Below are positions 43,088 through 54,914 of a stretch of DNA of 64,000 bases, one piece after another. Position numbers and translations under genes: made by a program. The notes beneath the pieces were generated by a model, which searched no databases, was not told the DNA's origin, and saw nothing but the letters and a program-made list of their open reading frames with translations. Numbering within the stretch: the stretch's first letter is position 1; each line of letters begins with the position of its first letter. This DNA comes from Mytilus trossulus (Eukaryota; Mollusca; Bivalvia; Mytilida; Mytilidae): contig NC_086376.1 in NCBI RefSeq assembly GCF_036588685.1, positions 28,805,930-28,869,929 of the forward strand, read 5' to 3'.

Positions 43088-46000
43088 CTGTTGAATAAAT
43101 AAGACGGAAGTAATGAAAATGCTCTTATTTATTATAGTAACGGTAAAAAATAAATAAAAATCAATTGAACATTAATCATGCAATATGGATATTATACAAG
43201 TAAATCAACCATGACATTGTAGTATTACATTGTAATATTTTAAAAGTGAAGGTGTAGTGTCATTTGTTATTGCGAAGATATGAAGGAAAGTATTTTTTCG
43301 ACAATAACAGTCATCCTTTAATATTAGAAAAAAATAGGGTCAGTTTGAACGAAACGCACAGAAATATTGTAACTATAATGTTTAGATGTCTTAGGTGGTA
43401 CGGGTGTCTTTCGCCATCTTGGATTGTAAAAAACAGAGAATGTAAGGTACATATTTTCTATCAAGTTAGCAAGATTTGATGCAGGAATGCAGATATTTAA
43501 TGTGAATTTTCATCTAAAAGAACCAATTTATAAGAATGTAACTTAGAAATAATAATATTTTTACAAAAGTAGATTATTTTTGGTTGTTTTTGAATATTTT
43601 TAAATTTGTAATTTAAGGAGAGATAACTCTAAAACAGTACATTTTTTAATTGACTCTACATGAAATTTTCCTATTTTGTCTTTTAGCTGGAAAAAATGTA
43701 CGGTGACCCTGTCTTTTCTTTTGATATTCTCAAAGCATTGTCTGAAAGCAATCTTTTCCTAATTTATTTTACAATTCTATCATTTTGTTTAGTTTCTATT
43801 CACAAAAAGTTATTTTTTCCTTTATAATCCATACAAAATTTGTCATTTTGTCTCAACCTGTAGCTTGAGAAAATGCGCGGTGACCTATCATTTTTATAAT
43901 ATTTTTGAACATGTATCAATATATACTACATTTTGACAAAGTATGAACAAATTCTATCATTTTTATTTTAGACACCCATACCACCTTAACTGGAACTTCT
44001 CATTTCGCTTTACAAAAAATCAACTAAATATTTACAAAGATGGGTTCTTTGCTAATATTAGATAATCATAAACTAAACGGATAAGCAGTATCGAACCTTA
44101 TAAGTGTTAAGTTGAACTTCTCGAAAATTATAGACGAAAATTTAATTACTGCTTTACATTTGTTAATAAGATGTAAAAAAAAATTAAATGTATTAAAATG
44201 GAACAGTTTATAATACTTATGAGGGATTATTCAAGTCCAAAATAAAGTTCAAAACGAAAGTAAATTGTTTGCCATAAGAGCAAAATTAAAACAAATGTAA
44301 AGTATAGTGTTAACTTGCTTATATTTCATTGTATTTTTTTTTTATTCTTCTGATCAATTTCCTTTCCAATTAATACTGTAATGTTTGAGTTCGAATTACT
44401 TTTATACCAATTATTATGTGTTGCATTGTTTGTATAGGTTAATTTAAAGCTGCTCATATTTCATTAATTTTGATGCCTCCAAGCAATATCCCCTTTACTT
44501 AATACTTATATGTGTGCTTTAGAAATTAACTGCATACGCAACCTATTTTACATCCGTTTAAAACCCATTTTTAATTAGAGTTTTATGTATGTTATATATT
44601 CAGATATAGAACTTTCAACAAAAGATTATTCATTTAACGAACAAAATATCAGGTGTATGGCCTACTTGTAGTATGGCAATCCATCTGGAATCTCCAGAAC
44701 TGGCATAATCGTGAGCAAAAAATCCCAGCAGAAATCTTAGAGTACCCCAAAATCTAAATACTATGAAGACGACAGGTACGAAGGTCAATTTTAAGTTGGC
44801 TTCCTGAAGTGCTGCTTTCCGAGTTTTCTTTGCTTTGGTCAATGTAGTTCTCGACTGTAAAATATGGTAAAGTGCACATTTATTCTTCATACTGATTAAT
44901 AAAGGAGTGTAGGGGTTTTAATACTATGAATTATACAGGTCATGTAGAATCTAAAGACCATTTTGCTATATAGTAATTATTGCAATTTTCCTGCGAAAAC
45001 AGGTCATAAATGTTCTATGAAATTTCCGATGTTAGGGGGTCCGATTCTTTCATTCATCTTCCCTTTTATTAAAATGAATATGTGGGATAAAGTTTAAGAA
45101 GACAGCAACACACCAACAAAAAACTTAACCAAAATGCATATTGAGAGAACATACACATTCTTCAGCAATAGACAGGTGCCTATCAATAAGTCAAGTTGTA
45201 ATTCGGCCGGCGTTTTGCATTTGCGCCGATTTTTTCTTTCATTTGCGCCAATTTTTTTTTTCATTTGCGCCGATTTTTTTACAGGTAAATAACAGCTAAA
45301 TTACAGGTGAAATGATATAAGAAGATGTGGTATGAGTGCCAATGAGACATCCCAGTAATGTTATTTTATAACTGGTGTCTCCTGTTTTAAATCAAGAAGT
45401 AAAAACCTAAGGTAAAAGCACTTTCAAATTGTTTATACTAAAATGACGAATTAAAAATATATGTACAGCATTCAAATCCATAAAAACGGAATTCATTCAA
45501 ATCATAAATCTGTTTTTGCCGAGTATGTATAGTAGGCAACACATCTAATATATTCCTTTCTTATGATTTCGTCTCTTCTATATTTGGCGTAATTGTCGAT
45601 AAAGAAGACCATCTTTTTCTTTGTTTGGCATACAATGTACGTACTGGTGGGGGCATTTCTAGAGTTCGCATTTTCTCTCAAGGGAGTTATTAAACCAAGA
45701 GTTCCACATGGTGAAGTTGAAATCATCCCTTCGTTAACTTTATGGAAGCCATCACGAATCGGTTGACCGTTATGGAATGTGTACTTGTACGTTGTGTACG
45801 AATGTATGAAATTTGTCATCAGAAGGAGCGGAGCGTCAGACAATTTCAAACGTGAAGCAGTCATCGATTTCATTTAGGGAAAGGAATAGTAACCCCAAAC
45901 ATTGGGATAGCCATTTACCAATTGCAATGTCACTTGATTTGTCTTTATACTCTGTGCTCGGCCAATGTAAAAGTATAAACTTACTTGTAACTTACCTGTA

Positions 46001-49000
46001 AATCCAATTAGGAAAATATATAAAATCGGCGCAAATGAAAAAATGAAATCGGCGCAAATGAAAGAATGAAAATTTTCAAAATCGGCGCAAATGTCATACG
46101 CCCAATTCGGCCTATGTCTATAAGAGTTGGAAATGACTATACAGAAGCAATCAATGGAGGGTTGTCTAATTGGCAATCATACCACATCTCCTTTTTCCAT
46201 TGACATGGTTACGTGCATTGATGATATTGTTTTATGATTCGATTTACTTTAATACATTCCTCTATGTGAAACTACAAAGGTGAAACTTTTTCACTGCAAT
46301 CATTTTCGATTTAGCGATACTAGTTATCATGTTGTGAGTACGGATCGAAACAATAAGTACTATAATTGGACTTGCCTTTCTCCACAAGAAGATTTTGACC
46401 ATTGAATACAGTACTATAGTGGCAATATAAGTACATATTTCCCAAAACTTCCCGGTGAAAAATTGCCAAAATAAAGCATGTGGTACTCGTGGGTCAATCC
46501 AACACCAACTTGGCTGGTCAAGAGTTGTGTCATATCCTAGAATGTTGGTTGACAGAGCGATGATCGTAATTGTTGCTGTAATTCATGAAAGATACATGCA
46601 GTTTGTTTTAATTTGGTTCAAATATATTACATGTATTCAAGTTATAATTGTTGCTAGGAAATAAGATAATATAAAGGAGAGGATGTTCGGTGAATGTAAG
46701 TGAAGTAGTACTAGTAGCACAAAAATAACCCAAGTTAAACAGAAAAATATCTAGAGGTTAGCACTAGGCCTTCAAAACTTTTGACAAAAAGAAAAATAAC
46801 AAAAAATACTGAACATCGAGAAAAATTTAAAACGGAAAGTCACTAATTAAATGGCAAAATCAAATGATAAAACACATAAAACAAATGGACAACTGTCATA
46901 TTCCTGACTTTGGACAGGCATTCTCAAATGTAGAAAATGGTGGATTGAACCTGGTTTTGAACCAGTGTCTTTGCTGTAAAAGAGGGACGAAAGATATCGT
47001 CAAACTCAAAAATCGAAAATAAACTGACAACGACATGGCTAAAAAAGAAAAGGACAAACAGACAAACAATAGTACACATGACACAACATAGAAAACTAAA
47101 GAATAAACAACACGAAACCCACCAATAGGGGTAATTTCAGGACACAAGTTTTGAAGTCCGCGTGTTAACCTCTAGATATGTTTCTGTTTAACTTGGGTTA
47201 TTTTTGTGCTACTAGTACTACTTCACTGACATTCACCGACAGGCTCTCTTTCGCACAGAATGTACGCATTGTCAAGAAGACAGCAACTACCTGACATTCA
47301 TCTGCTAAATTGAACATTTACATAGAAAAAACTCGATGCGACAGAGACAACCACTAACCAGATACTAGTCCAAATAATTATGACGTCTGGCAATGCTGGC
47401 AAGGTTATTTCTAAAAAAAAATCTGGGACGCCTTCCTTCGTCGTAGGAAGGCGTCCCAGAACAAAATTAAAATAGCCTTGCCAGACGTCATAATTATCTA
47501 GACTAACAAGATACATGACTTTGAACGTGACTTTATGAAACTAGTTTTGTTAGTTTCTATCCTGGTCTTTTTTAGCAACAAACTATCGTCTTTATTCTAC
47601 ATTGGCTAGAGGTATAATCCCCGTTTTCATTCTCAAATTATCTTTAGAATAATTTCAACCTTACTTAAAGATATGATTTTAATTTTGTTTTTGTCATTAC
47701 TTTTACTGAAAATCTCTTAATTTGCTTAAATAACGACAATCTCTTACAAGGTCTTTTCTGCGATATAATTCTTACGTGGAACAAAACTACAATAGTGTAA
47801 ATATAAAAAAAGAAGATGTGGTATGACTGCCAATGAGACAACTATCCACAAAAGACCAAAATGACACAAACATTAACAATTATAGGTCACCGTACGGCCT
47901 TCAACAATGAGCAAAGCCCATACCGCATATAGTCAGCTATAAAAGGCCCCAATAAGACAATGTAAAACAATTCAAGCGAGAAAACTAACGGCCTTATTTA
48001 TGTAAAAAAATGAACGAAAAACAAATATGTAACACATAAACAAACGACAACCACTGAATTACAGGCTCCTGACTTGGGACAGGCACATACATAAATAATG
48101 TGGCGGGGTTAAACATGTTAGCGGGATCCCAACCCTCCCCCTAACCTGGGACAGTGGTATAACAGTACAACATAAGAACGAACTATAAAAATCAGTTGAA
48201 AAAGGCTTACCTCATCAGATAGACAAAAAATAAAAGTGGACGTGGCCGGGTACTTAAACATCCCGACACAAAAAGACACAATGAACAGATCTGAGAGTAT
48301 TCGCAGTTATCTGACAGCTAGTTCAATAGATATAGGAAGATGTGGTGTGAGTGCCAATGAGACAACTCTCCGTCCAAATAACAATTTAAAAATTAAACCA
48401 TTATAGGTTAAAGTACGGCCTTCAACACGGAGCCTTGGCTCACACCGAACAACAAGCTATAAAGGGCCCAAAAATTACTAGTGTAAAACCATTCAAAAGC
48501 CATTAACAACTAATAAAAAAATCATGCCTCTAAAGACTAAGCAATCAATCCGTTCACATCCAACATACAATGGATTTAGTGTAAAGACGTCATAAACAGC
48601 CAGAGAAAAACATGACCTTGTGCAATGCCAAGTTACAGGTATCGACAGATTGTAGAACCATGAAAATGTATATGTATATAACATACTAGTAATATTTAGT
48701 TAGCTTTTAATCTACTTACAACAAAGTCAATATTTATACCAATAAAAACAATATTCAAAGATCTTATCACAGTGTTGAATAGGTAACCTTTAAGAATAAG
48801 TTTATTTAAAGGAGCAACAAGTTTACATGGATCATTTCTAAATTTCCGGGCACGGTTAACAACATTCCCGTAAAAATGAGGATGTGCTATCCCGTTTGAA
48901 ATAAGTTTTCTACAGTATAACCAAACTTCAAAACCAAATCTTTATATCTATGGAAAAATTTAGTAAAGGTTTTAAGTAATTTATGGTAACGATATCCCTG

Positions 49001-49960
49001 GTTTAATAATTTACCAGTAATACATAGGTTGCGTTCGTTAAAATCAAAAACGTCACAACAGACACGGGCATAGCGAACAAGTTGTGAAATATAAATACCG
49101 TAAAATGGTGCCAAAGGAACATCACCATCTAAAAATGGAAAATTAACAATAGGGAACGAAAAATCGTCTCTTTTGTCGTAAATTTTAGTGTGTAGTTTCC
49201 CGTTTAAAACCGAAATATCTAAATCCAGGAAAGGACAGTTATTACCGAATACATTAGTTTTATTAAAAGTAAGTTCCTTGGGGTAAATTTCAGCAGTATA
49301 TTGAGAAAATCCTTGATTATTTAACGAAAAAATATCATCAAGATAACGGCAATTGTTGTTGAATTTATCAATTAAATGCAATTTAGACGGGTCTTTACTG
49401 AGTTTAGTCATAAACTGTGATTCGTAACAGCACAAAAACAAGTTTTGGATATAAAATTAAGTTAATTTGTTGAGAAGATTCAAGTACTTACCCGGCAAAA
49501 GCCAGCTGATGATGTGAAACAGTTTCATGTATTTGGACGCAAATGACGGTGACGACCTCACAATACTAAATACCAAGCACAAACCCATGATGACTGTCCA
49601 GGAAAACGAACTGATACTAGAATAAATAGTCATACCACTCTGTATCTTACAATAGGCCATACTTTTGTGAATGACAGGACTGTCCCTATGTATCAGCCAT
49701 ATTACTCCAAGAATATTTCCAAAAGCCGTCAGCGCGTCCATCAGTGATAGATATACCAATAGTCGTCTGCCTGGCGTTCGTAGATCTTTATATAGTACGT
49801 AAATAAATGTTATACCAAGTCCTCCGAATATGGACAAGGATGATACTATAGCGGTCAGTATTATGTAAGGCCAATCAAGTCCATCAGAAGAAATACTTGT
49901 TCCATTTACAGAAACAGTTGTAGAAACCAGCGCCACAGTCTCATTACTATTTAGAACCAT
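42884..49960 (-). CDS. GPR157: GPR157-like seven-helix receptor, complete, 4 exons
   Basis: Exons on the minus strand, 49960-49492, 46575-46376, 44854-44666 and 43087-42884, join to 1,062 bp, 353 residues (human GPR157 is about 335). The start ATG at 49960 precedes two N-glycosylation sites (NET, NGT). Helix 1 ends YVLYKDLRTPGRRLLVYLSL, matching the GPR157 WPDLR(S/T)RARRLLLFLSL signature. Later matches are SSFSWTV, HIISWLLP, PSWCWIDP, FFTGKFWEI, LTFVPVVFIVFRFWGTLRF and GIGDSIQGFANFVFYVCL. GPR157 is an orphan, Gq-linked ciliary receptor in vertebrate neural progenitors, and this supplies only a family-level expectation here. The introns are full of repeats. Intron 2 seems to use a GC donor. 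Confidence 0.88.
43388..43990. mobile_element. ~600-bp TTAA-type MITE
   Basis: The left end 'ttaggtggtacgggtgtct' and the right end 'agacacccataccaccttaa' are inverted repeats. TTAA (left edge mutated to TTAG) is the likely target. It lies in the third GPR157 intron (43088-44665). Confidence 0.7.
43991..44665. other. GPR157 intron, nothing recognised
   Basis: AT-rich intron remainder between the MITE and exon 3, with no coding or repeat signature noted. Confidence 0.4.
44666..44854 (-). CDS. GPR157: GPR157-like exon 3 (intracellular loop 3, helix 6)
   Basis: The acceptor is tattttacag|TCG and the donor is CTACAA|GTAGGC; 63 codons in phase 0. It carries a basic loop (TLTKAKKTRKAALQEANLK), helix 6 (FVPVVFIVFRFWGTLRFLLG) and the start of helix 7 (RWIAILQ). 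Confidence 0.87.
45200..46112. mobile_element. Foldback-type element with 'catttgcgccgattttt' arrays at both ends
   Basis: Three direct copies of 'catttgcgccgatttttt' at 45219-45278 face three inverted copies of 'aaaatcggcgcaaatg' at 46023-46094, bounded by 'aattcggccggcg' and 'cgcccaattcggcc'. About 910 bp. Inside are an R1 start at 45315-45350 and a minus-strand open frame at 45502-45873. It lies in GPR157 intron 2. Confidence 0.7.
45502..45873 (-). CDS. 123-residue open frame inside the foldback element, unknown
   Basis: Reads MKSMTASRLKLSDAPLLLMT, YKYTFHNGQPIRDGFHKV, STYIVCQTKKKMVFFIDNYA. The composition is protein-like, with Cys and aromatic residues and no low complexity. I do not recognise a domain. 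The only link is position: it is the sole long frame in the element. It may be a remnant of an element-borne gene or chance. Confidence 0.3.
   Translation of the reverse strand: MKSMTASRLKLSDAPLLLMTNFIHSYTTYKYTFHNGQPIRDGFHKVNEGMISTSPCGTLGLITPLRENANSRNAPTSTYIVCQTKKKMVFFIDNYAKYRRDEIIRKEYIRCVAYYTYSAKTDL
46145..46195 (-). repeat. R1 repeat tail
   Basis: 'tggagggttgtctaattggc' and 'aatcataccacatctcc' are the reverse of the R1 start. Confidence 0.6.
46376..46575 (-). CDS. GPR157: GPR157-like exon 2 (helices 4-5), GC donor
   Basis: The acceptor is atgaattacag|CA, which completes Ala with the previous exon's G. It encodes TITIIALSTNILGYD, QPSWCWIDPRVPH, FWQFFTGKFWEICTYIATI. The end is CTTGTGGAGAAAG|GCAAGT, a GC donor in otherwise consensus context. 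The nearest GT (GGCAA|GTCCAA) would break the phase with exon 3. Confidence 0.85.
46976..47150 (+). repeat. Dispersed repeat R2
   Basis: 'gtaaaagagggacgaaagat', 'caaactcaaaaatcgaaaat' and 'gacaaacagacaaacaatag' match 39687-39860. Confidence 0.8.
47364..47506. mobile_element. Long-stem hairpin MITE
   Basis: The outer arms 'aataattatgacgtctggca' and 'tgccagacgtcataattat' pair. The inner arms 'gggacgccttcc' and 'ggaaggcgtccc' pair around a 9-bp loop. About 143 bp, in GPR157 intron 1. Confidence 0.85.
47808..48175 (+). repeat. Mussel repeat R1, long variant
   Basis: The fullest copy: R1 start, 'gtacggccttcaacaatgag', 'aaaggccccaataagacaat', 'ggctcctgacttgggacagg', 'gtggcggggttaaacatgtt', 'cccaaccctccccctaacct'. 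The last two modules also occur in the Penelope-like 3' region at 25985-26060, reversed. Confidence 0.8.
48325..48510 (+). repeat. Mussel repeat R1
   Basis: 'ggaagatgtggtgtgagtgc', 'gagacaactctccgtccaaa', 'cacggagccttggctcacac', 'aaagggcccaaaaattacta'. Intronic in GPR157. Confidence 0.8.
48779..49441 (-). pseudogene. Penelope-like reverse transcriptase fragment, frameshifted
   Basis: 48887-49441 encodes the RT palm, including CRYLDDIFSLNN (catalytic Y-x-D-D), ELTFNKTN, CPFLDLDISVLNGKLHTKIYD, and the downstream PLAPFYGIYISQLVRYAR and KLLNQGYRYHKLLKTFTKF. A one-base shift near 48900 is needed to continue into KLISNGIAHPHFYGN and KLVAPLNKLILKGYLFN. The order and motifs are those of Penelope-like elements. 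The fingers and any nuclease are missing. It lies in GPR157 intron 1, about 50 bp from exon 1's donor and in the same orientation, and could add cryptic splice sites. Confidence 0.75.
49492..49960 (-). CDS. GPR157: GPR157-like exon 1 (N-terminus, helices 1-4 start)
   Basis: Starts MVLNSNETVALVSTTVSVNG and ends TGGCTTTTGCCGG|GTAAGT in phase 1. It holds helices 1-3 and the beginning of helix 4 (LFHIISWLLPG). A Cys at ...MAYCKIQSG may pair with an extracellular loop Cys. Confidence 0.9.
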
Positions 49961-51330
49961 GCTTGCAGAAATGATGAATTAATGCAAAAAAATACTTGCG
50001 TTGTAATATAACAGATTTTTTTGTATCCTGCAACTACTCTCTTGTAACTTATTGAGATTCGTTTGCTATGCAAGATCGGTATTTGTACCTTTCAGTAAAA
50101 TCCATAAACCATTTATTTTGTTGATATTAGTGCACCATCATTTTGTATCGGTTTGCGTTTGTTTTTAAAGATTTTGACCGCAATAACTTATCTATGATTC
50201 CGAACTGAAGTGCACTTACACTATTTCCATACCTATTGTTCCATGGAAACTATCTATAGAACCTAGATACCAGATACTCCAATCCCGACAATACATTGCT
50301 GTTTGGTTTAAACAAAATAAATAAACCCACGGGCATCTATTCACCCATGTTGACAGGAACCATTTTTTTTTAGAAATTTATGAAGAAATAAAAAAACACT
50401 AAACAGAATAAATATACCTGAAATGTACCCTACGGTATTGATATGCAATATATAATTAGCAAATCGTGACTAATTTTTTTCAACCTCTGAATCCTAAAGT
50501 TGCGTTCTGCAAACACAGACAAAATAAAAAGCTGATATTATCTTTTGAATAACAAAAATATTATAGTACAGATAGGAGGAGTAAACAAATAGTTAGAAAA
50601 CTATATTGGAAGTATTTATAGAGAAAACACAGTAGAGTGTTTCTTGTTTTGTCTTCGAAGCAAAGAATGACCTAATATTTTTTTAGTTTAATATAATTGT
50701 AAGTTTCACAACTGACGTACAGGAATAAAAAACAAATGTACCACGAGATGTATAATACAAACATATGAGATATGCAAAGAGGTAGTGGATATAGTCTTTG
50801 AAGTAAAAGAAAATTCAATACAAGCCCCTCATCATTAAATTGTACATTTATATTATGGCCAGAATCTTTTGATAACCCACATGAATTTAACCATTGGAAC
50901 AAATCCACAGTACGATTTTGCGTCAAATGTTATTCACAGATATCCCCAACATTATCACGGCTCCTTAGGTCTGGTTTGTTTATAGAAGATTTTTTCATAT
51001 TTCAAGGGAAGAACAAGTAAGACGCTCTAAATTTCAATCACCGTTATCTGATAATATCAATCTGTATCTAGTAACAGTAGCGGATCCGGAAATGTTAATC
51101 AAGTGGGAGGGGCACTGACCTCCCTAAGAGGGAGCCCGCTCCGCTCCAGTCATGTTTCAGTGATGAAACATGACTGGAAATCATCCAAATTTTTCCCACA
51201 AAAAAAGGAGGTGGCTTGTAGAAATGGGATACATGTACACTTTGTGATAAAGCTGGGTTATAAGATAAACTTAAGGTAAAATATCAAGAAAGCTGTGAAA
51301 ATTGAAAATGATCGTACATGTATATTATAT
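49961..51330. other. Upstream region of the GPR157-like gene
   Basis: AT-rich. A 'cagtggcgaatcca'-type MITE relative is at 51076-51205 ('agtagcggatccggaaatg', 'ccctaagagggagcccgctc'). No promoter motif can be named with confidence. Confidence 0.4.
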
Positions 51331-51439
51331 AGGGGTGTTCAATTGTTGGCTTGACAACTAATATGTAGATACGGTTATCCAAGGCATATTTATATTAATA
51401 AATACAGGATACTGTGACAAATTACTGACACATATAACA

Positions 51440-52640
51440 TATATTGGGATGGTATATTGTGTCAGATTATTGACCAATACTACATTTAAAGAGACCTTAA
51501 CTACGTGAACAAGGAATAATACACTGTGGTAGATTAACAACCTAAACTTCAAGAACAAGGACTAGTACACTACAGTAGATTACCGACCTAAAATACGTGA
51601 ACAAGGAACAGTACACAACAGTAGATTATCGATCAAAACTTCAAGAACAAGGACTAGTACACTACAGTAGATAATCGACCTAAACTACATGAACAAGGAA
51701 CAGTACACAACAGTAGATTATCGACCCAAACTTCAAGAACAAGGACTAGTACACAACAGTAGATAATCGATCAAAACTTCAAGAACAAGGACTAGTACAC
51801 TACAGTAGATTATCGACCTAAACTACATGAACAAGGAACAGTACACAACAGTAGATTATCGACCTAAACTACATGAACAAGGAACAGTACACAACAGTAG
51901 ATTATCGACACAAACTTCAAGAACAAAGACAAGTACAGTGCAGTAGATTATCGATCTAAATTACGTGAACAAGGAACAGTACACAACAGTAGATTATCGA
52001 CCTAAACTACGTGAACTAGGAACAGTACACAACAGTAGATTATCGACCTAAACTTTAAGAACAAGGAACAGTACACAACAGTAGATTATCGACCTAAACT
52101 TTAAGAACAAGGAACAGTACACAACAGTAGATATCGGCCAAAACTTTAAGAACAAGGAACAGTACACAACAGTAGATTATCGACCTAAACTTTAAGAACA
52201 AGGAACAGTACACAACAGTAGATTATCGACCTAAACTTTAAGAACAAGGAACAGTACACAACAGTAGATATCGGCCAAAACTTTAAGAACAAGGAACAGT
52301 ACACAACAGTAGATTATCAACCTAAACTTTAAGAACAAGGAACAGTACACAACAGTAGGTTATCGACCCAAACTTCAAGAACAAGGAACAGTACACAACA
52401 GCAGATTATCGACCCAAACTTCAAGAACAAGGACCGTTAGACTGCAGCTGATTATTGAGCTAAACTACGTGCATAAGGAATAGTACAATGGATTCGAATT
52501 TTGACTTAAAATACATGAATAAAAAAAAGTAGTTTTGGCAGATCATTGACCTTAATTACATGAACAAGGAATAGGACACAGCAGTATATCATTGACCTAA
52601 ACTACAGGAATAAGAACTATCACACTAGATTACAGTAGAT
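51440..52640 (+). repeat. 46-bp minisatellite, about 22-25 units
   Basis: The unit reads 'aacaaggaacagtacacaac', then 'agtagattatcgacctaaac', then a variable 'tttaag'/'tacgtg'/'ttcaag'. Spacings of 46 bp (45 where 'gatatcggcc' replaces 'gattatcgacc') are seen at 52025, 52071, 52117, 52162. Edge units are more diverged. It lies between the GPR157-like start and the next gene. Confidence 0.92.
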
Positions 52641-54757
52641 TATCGGCTTAAACTCAATGAATAAGTTTCTTCATAATTTTGACATTTAGAATCCGACAAA
52701 TTAAGAAAGGATGTCAGCACTGATGACACCCTAAGGTGCTGATAGTTCCCCAGCAGGGGTATCTTCCCACTGCTGTATAACTAATTAGAGTTTTTACTAA
52801 AATGCTTTGGTTTACAGGTCATATAATTGTGACTGGTGCATGGTGACCTCTTGATAAAAATTAATACATGAATTTCACTTGGTCCAACTTTTCAGAAAAT
52901 GAAATCCTGTATAAACATGAGAGGTGAAAGGACTTTTTTGTATGCAGTGATTTGGCATGTATTTCAGTTGGAATTAGGGGATTTTCACTTATCCAGAATC
53001 AGGAATTAATGATTCAGACTTGTAGAATACAGGATTCACATTTCTTTTTGGTGAAACTCAGGAGTTTTGTATGTGGGAAAAACATGATTTTTTTTGGTAG
53101 TTATTATGCAAATAGCAACCAATTAAACAAACAGAAAAACAAAGTATATTCAATTAAATTTTCCATCACAACACAAAATGTTTGACATAAATCAAATATG
53201 ATTGTGTGTTCAAAGTCATTTCATCAAATCAAAAAACTTTGATAAAATCCTGAAATGTGAAACTTATATACAAGAAATTTAAATATATTCATCAAGAAAA
53301 AGATACAGAATGTACCAAAAAATAAAGACTAACTTTCTTGATATAAATTTAATGATAAAATATTGTAAATAACAACAAATAAATATCACTTGATTCTATA
53401 TAGTATTAACACAAATGGCAAAATAAAAGGCAGTTATCACTGAACCTGTTACAATAATATGTTTTTCTATGAAATTCTGACTAAATATAGAAAATAATAA
53501 GTTATCAGTTCTCATTAATATACTTTGAACAAAAATCTTGTGCAAAGTCATGTGAATTTTTCTGAGTTCTTGAAATTATGTTATTATGAAATATGCAATG
53601 GAATATTAAGATACAGATATTATTATATAGGCAAAAATACTTTTATTTGTATCTACTGTAGTTTCAACACCATGGCCAGTTATAGTCTTTATGACAATAG
53701 TTTTTGATTATTAAAATATAAATGTAGTCTTCATTTATGTCAGGATAACAAAATTTTGAAATTATACCAATTAGAATATGTCATTAAAAAGAGAATTAAA
53801 AGAAAAGAAGAAGAGATTCTGTATCATAAAACTGAAACAAATAAAATGAAAATTAATGTTAGTATAGCTATTATTTTCATCTCTTTCAAATTTCACATTG
53901 TTCTCTTAGACAAATCACAATAAGTTTAAAAATAAATTAAGCAGGAAGCTTTTTTTCTAAACAGACAAAAACAAAATAAGTTCATTCTTAAAGAGCATTA
54001 TTCAACATTCTAAAAATGAAATATAAAAATCTGTAACTAGATTGAAAATTATAAAAATCTATTAAATAAAGTTAAGAGATTTTAACTGAGTGACCTGAAA
54101 TTTTAGGTTAGAAATTCACATTATCTAAATTTTAGCTGTTGTTATAACATTATTTTCAATATATTGAATCTTATTGAGAAGCTGGTATAAATACTTTTTA
54201 CAGACTATTTTGATATTGAGGTAGACGCTCTTATTAATAAATCTTAAAGCTGTTAACTAAGCCTTTGTTTATAAGTACATATATCTTATAATTGACCGAG
54301 TTAGAACCTGACAAAAATGTTATATGTTTACAGAGTATAAATACACTAAAAACCTTTATAAAATACTAGATGTACTTACAAGCAAAGCTAACAAAACCTG
54401 ATACCAATAAAATCTTTATTTTCCTATAGATAACGGCAAAAGGAAGTAGAAATTGGAGATTTTTATGAAAAAACATTTAATTTATCATAAGCTATTAAAA
54501 AATAGAATGTTTGTAGTAATTTTTTATAAACAGATGGCTCAAGAATATATAACAGCTTTGTTAAGATACTTATATGTTGTAAAGTACCTTTTTTTAATGC
54601 TTTATACTAATCTTTAGTAGTACTCCATTCTTACGGATATTCAAGTAGTAATTGGTATAAGGTCATCAACATAAGCTAATGAATAATATTTGTTCTCATT
54701 TCTGCTTGTATTATTGATAAAAGTCTGATTTAATTGAATGGTGATCTGTACAGGTTA
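52641..54757. other. Intergenic, AT-rich, nothing recognised
   Basis: No gene is supported. A short inverted pair at 52725-52775 ('accctaaggtgctgatagtt', 'ccccagcagggg') stands out. Most of this is presumably 3' flank of the gene at 54758. Confidence 0.45.
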
Positions 54758-54914
54758 TCATGTCAGTGGAATACGGGAAGGTGATATTGACGATAGTCTA
54801 TGATGAGGTGACGGCGACCTACTTTGTAGTCTAACATGAGGTGACTGTGACCTACTTCTCATAGTTTTTCCGTCTTTTACAAGTGTCTTTAATTTTGTCA
54901 GATGTGACAAAGCC
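54758..54914 (-). CDS. LAS2-like gene, last exon
   Basis: The acceptor is gtttctttcgcag|G and the stop TGA is at 54758-54760. It encodes ALSHLTKLKTLVKDGKTMRS, then an SR/SP-rich tail with two imperfect direct repeats (SRSQSPHVRLQ, SRSPSPHHRLS). Confidence 0.75.

Noticed and set aside
42889-43098. Plus-strand 69-residue frame after the membrane-protein stop
   Set aside because: It is the antisense of GPR157-like exon 4, whose minus-strand reading has clear homology and splice sites.
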